NCBI GenBank assembly: GCA_031763025.1 | Contig: JASSKH010000021.1 | Coordinates: forward strand, 8,551,358-8,615,357 | DNA: 64,000 nt | DNA from: Macrocystis pyrifera | Lineage: Eukaryota; Sar; Phaeophyceae; Laminariales; Laminariaceae | Direction of reading: 5' to 3' | Part shown: positions 46,298 through 55,700 of the stretch, piece after piece | Position numbering within the stretch: the stretch's first letter is position 1 | Layout of the letters: each line of letters begins with the position of its first letter | Translations under genes and position numbers: made by a program | The notes under the pieces: generated by a model | What the model was told of the DNA's origin: nothing | The model's input: the letters and a program-made list of their open reading frames with translations, nothing else | Databases searched by the model: none

Positions 46298-47290
46298 GTG
46301 GTATAGTGGCCGCCGCAAACCTCCCCCGCTGCGAGCATTTTCGAGAGCGGCGCGTCCACTCGTTCACTGGGGTCAAGGGTCAATGTATAATAGTATAAGC
46401 CCGGAGAACCCAAGGACGTAGCTTTCAGGGTGGACGCGCTCCAGAAAAAGGAGATAGTTGTCTCTATGTAGTGAGTAAGAGAAGAGAACGAAGAAAATTG
46501 CTTCACCCCAACGCCACAGCAGTAGTCAGCGTAGTATAATAGCACGACCAATAGCACAGCCAATAATAGCAGTAGTTAGTGTCCTCGGCAAAACTCCCTC
46601 GCTCGTAGAGACACCTGCGCGCGCATCCATCTACTACAACGTGTACCGTGGCCAAGAGTATATATTGTCAAGAATTCGTCGGGGTATAGCTTGTAGTGCG
46701 GACTCGTTCCGCGAAGAGGGTTCCGCAAAGTGGAGAGAGACCTCTTCGGAATTCAACAAGTAAGAGGGGAAGAAGAAAAGAGGGGTATAGTGCTTAACTC
46801 CACAAGCCAGCGTTAGCCCGGCCAGTAGCACAGCCATCGGTGGCCTCGGCAAAAAATTCTCCCTAGTCGACAGCGGTCTGAAGCAGGGTCAAGCTAGCGC
46901 CGGAAACCCGTACCTAGAGGTGCGGGTAGCTTGTGGACCGGAAACCCGTATAGGGGTGGGGGTAGCTTGTGCGGATTCGTTTCGCGAAGAGGAGGCCCCG
47001 ACTTCGGAGCAACAAGTATGAGCGGAAGAATAAGAAAGGTGCTTGTAGCTCCACCAGTAGTCCGTGTGTTTTATCTCGGCCACTAACAAATCCAGTAGTG
47101 GCCTCGGCCAAACGCCCTCGTTAGTCGACATCGACGCGCGCATGCGTCTATATACCGGGGTCAAGGTACTGGGAGTAGTAGTATCGGAAAAAACGTGGAA
47201 GTGGGGGGTTACCTAGTGCATCGGAAACCCGGGGTGAGGGGACAACTCGTGCGCCGGGTGGTGCACCGCTCGACCGTGCCATGAAGCGCG

Positions 47291-48909
47291 GGAGCAAAAG
47301 AAGAGATGGTGTTGCGAAGTCTCAATAAAACTTGTAGTAGAATACACGTTGTTGAGTGTACTCTAGCAGAGTGGTTGTAGTTTTGCTACGTATACTAGTA
47401 TATACGAAGAAAAATATAAAAACCAGAGCTGTGAGATCGATTTTTTTTCTCAAAAATCATCTTTGCATGCTTTAAGGTTGGTGTCATAATTCAATCGCGC
47501 TTTCTACGGAGTGTGTAGGTTTTCAGAGTTTATCTGTGTTTCAAGACTACAACAGCAGTAGTAACGCATAGAAATGTCGGTCGGATTATTGCATGAATAA
47601 ACGTCTCCGAAAGTCCTTGTTGTCGGGTGAGATAGTGAGCTCCTCATGATGTGATGTGAGGAGCTCAGAAAATAATAAGCCACTATCCCTAAAAGGCTTC
47701 ACACCGATATACCGCGGCATTGCTCGCCGACTATCGTTGTTTCGTTCGCTAGATATTACAGTTATTACATAGTTGCGTCCGGTAAGTTGCGCAGTCGTCT
47801 TTGTGTTTGACTCGGCGCGTTTATGGCTCGAAGCGTGTTTTTTTCGTTGATGAAACGAAATCGGTTACAGTACGCTGACAGCAGTCAAGAAAATCAGATT
47901 TTGGCTGAGTAAGGCTCGCGGATTATGGTCATGCCAACGTTGATCATAGACTCTTAAAAACGTTATTATATGTGGTACTGTAGGATTTAGAGTGGCTTCC
48001 CTCGCGGAGCACAAGTGCTTACTGTGGCTGAAAAATTTAACTAATGACACAAAAACAACAGCCTGAAATTCTTAACTCCCAAAATTCCCAACTCACATGT
48101 CGCGTACTCTGCTGTATTAGTTGGTTTTTTATTTCGCCACCCAACTTCTAAACTATAGCCGTCAAGTCCAGTCAGCTCTTACAATCCTAGTGTAATCGTC
48201 ATTGGTGTCTGACAAGTTTTCCCCTGTGGAGGCATGTCTTCAAGTCCCTTTAGGACCCCTCGATATCGACAAAAAAAACAAGGACAAAAGAGCTCAATAT
48301 ATAGTGCTACAGCAAACCGTCTACGAGAGCACAGCGTGAGGGCCCAGAAGTACGCCGGGTTTAGATATCAGGTTGCGCCCCGTGCCGCGCGACTCCTTGC
48401 AGTGCGACACTCGGATACAAATTTGCGTACTACTCTCCCCACACCCACAAAGCACAGTGCCATCGCCGTCGACTCGCTGAACGTAATCGTCACATTTTTT
48501 ATCGCCAATTCGACCCGTGCTCCGATATAGGCCAAACTATTCCTGTGACGGTGGCGTGGAGCCTCTCAACTGACAACACTACGTACCCAATATCGTTCGA
48601 TGGACCAAATATTTCGCGATATAGACCTCGTACGTGTTGATTATACGGCACTACCTATTGCTAGACCACTCAGTCAGCGCTGACTTATAGTGGTCTAACA
48701 GGTACCGTAGTGCTGCACAATCAACAAAAAGTGTGTCGTGAGTTCAAAATCTCGTCGACTCCGTAATTTTTCTCTGTGCGAGCGTGATGCGCGCTCCAGA
48801 CAACACGAATGATGATGATATAGTGTGCCTCTAGACACCAGCAGTAGCATTGTGGCCATCGGGATAAGCGCACAGACTTTTCTTACAGCCGTGTTTGGGT
48901 TACACACTA
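47291..48909. other. No gene recognised
   Basis: A short perfect hairpin (GTGAGCTCCTCA.GATGTGATGTGAGGAGCTCA around 47635-47670) is present. Otherwise only short frames without motifs. Confidence 0.5.
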
Positions 48910-49014
48910 TTACGGGGGTCCATAGTTGATAGGACCTATGAAATACATAAAAACCTACATATTTACGTATTTTTACTAACTAAATTTGGTCCCATTAACT
49001 ATGGACCCCCGTAA
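48910..49014 (-). mobile_element. TA-MITE copy
   Basis: TTAA-type with TTACGGGGGTCC / GGACCCCCGTAA ends, flanked by TA. Confidence 0.92.
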
Positions 49015-49132
49015 TATTAATAGCTCTCCTCCTGGACCAAGGACCCTCTGGGAGTAACAGGTAGGTGCTCGCTCACCCCTATTGTCGGGTGCATAATCGT
49101 TTTTCTTCTCTCAAGTCCCAAGAGGGCTACAA

Positions 49133-50427
49133 ATACGGGGGACCATAATATATAGGACCAAATATCGCTAGTAAAAATAGGTAAGTGTATAGGTTTTTGT
49201 GTGCAACGTCGGTCCTATTTGACATGGTCCCCCTGTGATGCGGAGACCGCTCTAGGGTAGTGGTAAGGGTAGTGGTAAGGGACGCAGGTGGTTCTGGCAG
49301 CTGGAAAGCAGTGCTTTGCTTCTTCTGATTTAGATCTTCTTATTGATGGCGAGAGCTGAGGAGGTGCTCTGGTAGAGAAGTGAGAGGTAGGGGGGCGGGA
49401 CTCGACGCCCAGATATACTCGTCCCACCCCACGCCACAAGCTCTCCTAAATTCCTCTTATCTGATGTACGCCTACAGAACTTTCCTATGGCTACCAATCG
49501 TTCTTCTGCTAATATAAGAATATCTCACTTCGTGATCCTATCTGTGTTAAGGAACATTACTCTCATCTAAGGGGTTTTCCGCCCTAGGGAACATTCCTAA
49601 GAGAACGTTACTCTCAACTAACGGAATATCCGCCGGGTTAATCCATTCTTTGGATTATTCTCGTATTCGTGAGACTAGAAGACTGCAACGTATTATCTAT
49701 ATCTATAGCCCATGAATACTCTACTCATATCACATTAGCCCACCCTGAATAGTCGTATATGCAGACCACAAGATGGTCGGAGGGTGATGACAAAGTTCAT
49801 CCCAAACGGCCAGGAAAAAGGTGGTCGAAGATGCGGCTATTCGAAACAAACGAAATGAGGCTATAGATCCCCCCACACCTCGTAATAAGACCCAAATACT
49901 ACGCGACGACGCCAGATGTGATGCGGAGACCGCTCTAGGGTAGTGGTAAGGGTAGTGGTAAGGGACGCAGGTGGTTCTGGCAGCTGGCAAGCAGTGCTTC
50001 GCTTCTTCTGATTTAGATCTTCTTATTGATGGCGAGAGCTGAGGAGGTGCTCTGGTAGAGAAGTGAGAGGTAGGGGGGCGGGACTCGACGCCCAGATATA
50101 CTCGTCCCACCCCACGCCACAAGCTCTCCTAAATTCCTCTTATCTGATGTACGCCTACAGAACTTTCCTATGGCTACCAATCGTTCTTCTGCTAATATAA
50201 GAATATCTCACTTCGTGATCCTGTGTGCGTTAAGGAACATTACTCTCATCTAAGGGGTTTTCCGCCCTAGGGAACATTCCTAAGAGAACGTTACTCTCAA
50301 CTAACGGAATATCCGCCGGGTTAATCCATTCTTTGGATTATTCTCGTATTCGTGAGACTAGAAGACTGCAACGTATTATCTATATCTATAGCCCATGAAT
50401 ACTCTACTCATATCACACCCCACAATA
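49133..50427 (+). mobile_element. TA-MITE copy interrupted by a TRIM element
   Basis: The left 101 bp (49133-49233) run to ATGGTCCCCC. The last bases (CCCCACAATA, 50418-50427) resume on the far side of the TRIM. The rejoined ends fit the family, apart from two changes. Confidence 0.75.
49234..50417 (-). mobile_element. TRIM: miniature LTR retroelement with no coding region
   Basis: Two 501-bp LTRs (49234-49734 and 49917-50417) surround a 182-bp interior. LTRs begin TGTGAT and end ATCACA and differ at five positions. ACTACGCGACGACGCCA at 49898-49914 lies 2 bp inside the right LTR. Read on the minus strand it starts TGG and fits a tRNA-3'-end primer-binding site, so the element is minus-oriented. 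A purine-rich CAGGGTGGG precedes the other LTR in that orientation. Flanks are C-rich (CCCCC / CCCCA), so the target duplication of 4-5 bp is unclear. With no open frame it would depend on another element's proteins. Confidence 0.85.
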
Positions 50428-51540
50428 AGACAAGGGAAAGGCTTGGAGAGATTAACGCCATAATACCATGGATGCGTGCTCGTACGATGGGAGGGGCTGC
50501 AATGCGGGCGGGGTACCGTTTTTTCGGCCAAAATCTTGTCTGACTCACACGGCCGGGGGGCTCCTGAACTGAGGAATCACTCGATACTGTTGCAAATCCC
50601 GTTCTTGATGTATGTCGTTATTTTACCGTTCTTTTCGTTGTACGCCTACAGTAGATCTATCTTTGATTTACAGTACAGTTCACCTATCTTCGATTTATGC
50701 TTGCGCCAGTCTTTGGGTTTTGTAAAGAATTCGGGGCTCGATAAAAATTCAGGAGCTACATTATATACCCCTATCCGTCTGTCTTGATTTTATGTTTCCG
50801 CCAGCTTTGGGGTCCGTAGAGAGCTCGCTGACCCTTTTGGGGACACACGACTTGGAATCTGAGTGGTTTAGTCCTCGAAACGGGACTGCGGTCCTTAAAA
50901 GAGTTAAGCGGGGAGCTTGATACAAAATTCAGGAGCTATATACCCCGACCACAGCAGGCGTCCTTGGTCTTCATAACCGCGCCACTCTCGATAGATACCG
51001 TATACACCTCTGGTAAATGTTACACGTGTGTGTGATGAGCTGACACGCGCTCCCTGGGATGAGTTTCGGGGCCGACTTTCTGAAAAAAAAAACATGCCTT
51101 AAGGGGGGGGGGGGGACACACAATGAAAATGTTTGCTCTGTGGGAAGATCTCGTCAATAAGACCTTTCCATTCGTAGGCGCATCGCTCGGCGTTTTTTTT
51201 TTTCTCTCTCTCCCCCCTTGTGTGTCGAGATAACCAGATTAAGCATTCGTGCAAAAGGAGGGGGTGTCGTCTTGTGTGTTGACACGACGGCAGTACAACT
51301 ACGTACAAGACACCACTCTCGAGAAACTTGTTTAGGAGCCGTAGGCTCAGTTTCTTAGGTGTGTCCCACTCAATTTTTTGCATAAAAAAAAAAACGTTTT
51401 TTGTTCATAATGGTTTGTGCAAAAGCGCCCAGTCAAAATTCCTCAACTCTCAGTTTCTTATGAACTAACGTACATTGCGTAAAAAAGAACTTGAGGAATT
51501 GCGAGTTGGGAAAATATTGGGTCGAACTTTGGCAAGGAAC
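50428..51540. other. No gene; one decayed palindromic MITE
   Basis: 50825-50907 holds the right half of a TTAA palindrome (CGGGACTGCGGTCCTTAAAA then GAGTTAA). The rest shows no recognisable gene. Confidence 0.55.
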
Positions 51541-51542
51541 AC

Positions 51543-51776
51543 ATCTATACCGACCGTCAAACGCAACTACCGGCCGCGGAAAACAACATACCGACCACTG
51601 AACAAAATTCCAACCACCGAATACAATGACCGACCGCCGGACGAAACTACCCACCGCCAAGAAACAACCACCACAAAAATCTACTACAGAGTTGTACCGA
51701 CCGCTGGAAAAAAACTACCGGCCGACGACCACAACTACCGACCGCCGAACACAGCTACCGACCGTTGAACACAACT
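51543..51776 (+). repeat. ~20-bp CCGACCGCCGAACACAACTA degenerate array
   Basis: About ten imperfect units such as CTACCGACCGCCGAACACAG. The Pro/Thr-rich open frame is an artefact. Confidence 0.8.
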
Positions 51777-52256
51777 GATATAATGATATAAAGCCGATCG
51801 TCCCAAGTGGTCAACGCCGGGACAAACCTATTTGCAACCTTGAGAAGTCGTCTCTTGTATACGTGTAACACCCGTGCGTCTTATTTGCAACCTTCAATTG
51901 TCTAATGAGTATATACCAGATACGTGTAGCACCCATGCATCTCTACAGTAGTGTGAAACTGACCACCAACAACCACAGGAGAACACAGGGAACAACCTGG
52001 GTCCATCCCCGGGTTTCCCAAATGGGTGTATGTCTATATGCCAACGGTCCATCGACTTTTGATTGCAACAACAACAAAGTCAGGATTGGGGGTACATTTT
52101 AGTGCGGGCGAGAGGTATTTTTTTCTTCAGTTAAGGTTGGTTGACTGTACGTCGGAGGCCGACGATACTACCAGAGCAAAGTACCCGGCCGAGGGGTGGT
52201 TGGTGTACGCGCGAAAAAAAAAAAAAATACAAATGCATACCAACACCGCCCCCTCC

Positions 52257-52570
52257 ACTACAACTACTAACTAGCGCATTGAGGTGCTAGGAGACCGCGG
52301 TTTAATCCCTTTCACTGACCGTCCCTGACCGCCCCTACACTAAAACTAGTATATTGAGGTGCTAGGAGACCGTGGTTTTACCCCTTGACTGACCGCTCCT
52401 GAACGACCCCTACACTATAACTAGTATAGATACGGTAGGAGACCGCGGTTTGACTCCTTGACTGACCGCCCCCGACCGCTCCCGACAGTAAAACTAGTGT
52501 AGATACGCTAGGAGACCGCGGTTTGACCCCTTGACTGACCGCCCCTACACTAAAAATAGTATAATAAGGC
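52257..52570 (+). repeat. ~74-bp tandem repeat, four units
   Basis: Units share GCTAGGAGACCGCGGTTT, TGACTGACCGCCCC and ACACTAAAACTAGTAT, with anchors near 52286, 52361, 52434 and 52508. It lies just beyond the 3' end of DPM3. Confidence 0.9.
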
Positions 52571-52740
52571 CAAAAGAGGAGTTGGCGCACCCAAAATGAC
52601 CGGCTTCCCAGCACGATTGCCTGTGAGTTTGCCTACTTATGAGTACCCTACACAGATGATAGTCACAAAGAAAATAACAAAACAAAATATAACTCGAATA
52701 TCGATCTGCAAGGCTTCCTAGGCACGAACACCAACGCCGG

Positions 52741-52774
52741 GCCTGCCGCTGCTGCTGCTGCTGCTGCTGCTGCT
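52741..52774 (-). repeat. (CAG)n/(CTG)n run at the DPM3 3' end
   Basis: About nine CTG triplets on the plus strand directly after the stop codon, so in the 3' untranslated region. Confidence 0.85.
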
Positions 52775-55700
52775 TCAAGAAAACTTGAAGCCCCGACTTC
52801 GAAGGTCTTCTCTCGCGGCCTGAATGTCCTGTGGAGCGAGCGCAAAAAAAAATGCCAACCAAGCAGGAAAAAACCAGGACCAAAAAGAACGGGATGGGCC
52901 GGGGGGGGAGGTTGGGGTTGGGGTTGAGATTGGCGTTGAGGTTAGGATCGGAAAAAAAAAAAAAAAAAACGCCAACCAAGCACGGAAAACCAGGACCAAA
53001 AGGGACGTGAGGGGGTGGGGTTTGAGGTTGGGGTTGGGGGTGAGGTTGGACGTGGTCAGCGCCGCCTAACTAAGGTGACAGAGTAGAGCCTATAGGTGTC
53101 AGATATTACGCTTTGAAGAGAATACCTACGTGGTACACGGCATGTTGTCGAAGCTCGTTTGCCTTGAGGAGGCGTTTACACCAATGCTACGGCAGGGTTA
53201 GGTGTGGGTGGAGATAGGGGTATGGGTGCGAGTGTGCGTGTGGGTGTGGGTGGCGGTGAGGGTAAGGGTGGGGGTTGGGGTGGGGTTGCGGGGAGGGGTC
53301 GCGAGATATCCGACAGAGCGCCGGGTTCGGGCAGGGCGGAAAGGAGTCAAGGCGGAACGTGTTGTCCAGATATCCAAGCCTTAAAAAAAATATTTTGGGA
53401 GCCTACGCCATGAAGCGAAAGCGACGGAGGCAATCATTGAGTATCGCATGCTGTGTGACACAACAGAAGTACCTATGCTATGCATGAAGCGACATCGACC
53501 GAGGCATTCATTGAGTGCCGCATGTTGTGTAGCACAAAAGGGGTACTGCTGTATATATAGTATATATCGTATTTTTCGTGAGGAGCAGGGCTGTTCACGG
53601 GTCCGGTCAAACCTCGCGGGCCTGGTGGGGTCGGGTGGAGATAGGGTGCCCCGACCCGATCCGTGAGACTTTGAAAACGTCCCGAACCAACCCGACCCGA
53701 CCCGACCCGACCCGTGATATTTTAAACACGTCCCGACCAAACCCGCGGGTCAGGTCATGACCCGTGAAGGTCCCTGGACAGAAGCAACCTAAGCCAAATG
53801 AGCTTCAACACGTGTCGTAAGTAATCCATGAAAAGCGTACAATATTGCCGCTGTTGCGCCACCCAGCCAGCAAAGTAGTCAGCAGTCAGCGCTGACCAAA
53901 TATTGTACCTCCACAGGTATAATATGCGCACGTAAAAGTACACGTAGTGCATTGTAAAAAACACAAGAGTGCAGATTCCAAAGTATGGATTTACCCATTT
54001 TTTTGTTTGTTATTTCGGGACCACGAGCGACACCGGGGATGATTTCTGCGCTCCAGAATTTTACGGAACTTGGGGGGGAAAAGGGCTGCGTGCGTACAGC
54101 AGTCGGAAACGGTCCTGGCATGTTCTGCAGTGTAGGTTTACCCGATCGAGTATTGAATATCGTTTCAAAAAGTATCGAAATATCGAAATAGTAAACACCG
54201 GGCTTTCGATCTACACGTCGTATGCATATATCGAACGCATTTTGCTCTCCATCCCCTTGCATCCCCGCACTTTTTACACTTGACACGCACTGAACGACAA
54301 CTTTGGGGGTTTGATCTAAATATCGAATATCGCAATCGTGTGTAAATATACATATATCGACTATTTTTTTGTTTACAGCAGCCGGCGTCCCCGTTGGCTT
54401 GGTAGGTGGTCCGCGTGTCTACAAGGATCAATCTCGTGGGTTCGAGTCTCGAGTGCATACTCGTGTGGAATTTTTCATGCACAAAAAATGGCTGTTAAGG
54501 CGGTTTCCTATGCGGTTCGATTTCGAGCTTCAGATTTGTATTTTTCGTATCTCAAAAATGAATGACCCTGCTTACGCAGTCCAAACATGCAAAATCCGAC
54601 GGGAAATTTTTCGATTTGAGAATCCGACGACCCAAGTCGTCGGATTTGGGGGGCCAGAATCCGACGACTTGGGTCGTCAGATTTTCAAATCGAAAAATGG
54701 CATGCTCTCTAAATTCAAGATGTTATCCACGACAGCAAACAGCAGCAGAACGATCGATGAGTTGGAAGGTGACACAGCTGTACAGCGACGTTGCTTCGCG
54801 CCCGACGCGCGGGCGGCGCGTACCTCCGTGGCCAGACTACAGTCGGCTGGCACGGGCTCGGGCTTAGAGTCCAAGAGAAGCGCACTCGGCACGCACCTCT
54901 CCGTGGATACGTACTCGTAGACTACTCTGCTGTACAGCAGCCAGCAGCAGCAGCAGTCAGTCACAAAATGAAACACAAAATACCAAGACAGGCTGGCTCT
55001 AGCGCACTCGCCACGTCTCTTCGCCGCCAGACCTGAGGCAGTCAGCCTTGGCTCGGACGCCTGCGTCCTACGCGCAGGGCAGTGCACCCAGCGCGTCTCT
55101 TCGCGGCGTCAAACCACAACAACAGCAGCTGGTCTCGGCTTTGCTCGAATCTCTACACACACAATAAATCTGATTTTTCCGCATAGGAAGACTCTTTCGA
55201 TTTGCCAAGTTTACATCTGAAAATGCGATCGGGTCGAAATCTGAAGCTCAAAAATCGAACCGCATAGGAAACGGCCTAACAGCGGAAAGCGCGAGAGCGT
55301 GAGTTACCAACATTCCACGAAAATCGACGAGAAGTAGAAAGGCACGTACCGGGGGAAAGAAGGGACGACACCTGTGACCACGGCTTGTCCAGAAGATCGC
55401 TGAGGGTAAAAACCTCCTACGAGCTAAGCTGGAAAGTAAAAGCGATGACAAAAATAAATAAAAAATAATAATAAATCGGTGTCACCGTGTTGAACTCGAT
55501 TATCATTCGATATCCCAACACTGGCATGCGTATCGAAACAGTAATATCGAACCCGATTCTCGTCCGATATAATCCGCATGGACTAACCTGATCGAGAAGC
55601 AATGCGTCCTCCGAGCAATCTTTGAAGGCGATCAGGCCCAGGCCGATCTTCGCCAGCGCGTAGCAACCGAACACCATCAAGCCATACACAGGGAGCTTGA

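Larger units (their letters stand above)
44560..47290 (+). repeat. Decayed ~240-280-bp tandem satellite, about 7 units
   Basis: Units repeat the order GTTAGCACGGCCAGTAGCAC, GGCCTCGGCAAAACTC, AGTCGACA, GCGCGCATCCGTCTAC, GGGGTCAAGG, CCGGAAACCCG, GTAGCTTGTG.GCGGACTCG, CGCGAAGAGGAG and AAGAAGAAAAG. The GGTCAAG anchor lies at about 45745, 46013, 46371, 46651, 46887 and 47158. One more unit lies at 44570-44830, separated by other repeats. Short open frames within are not genes. Confidence 0.8.
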
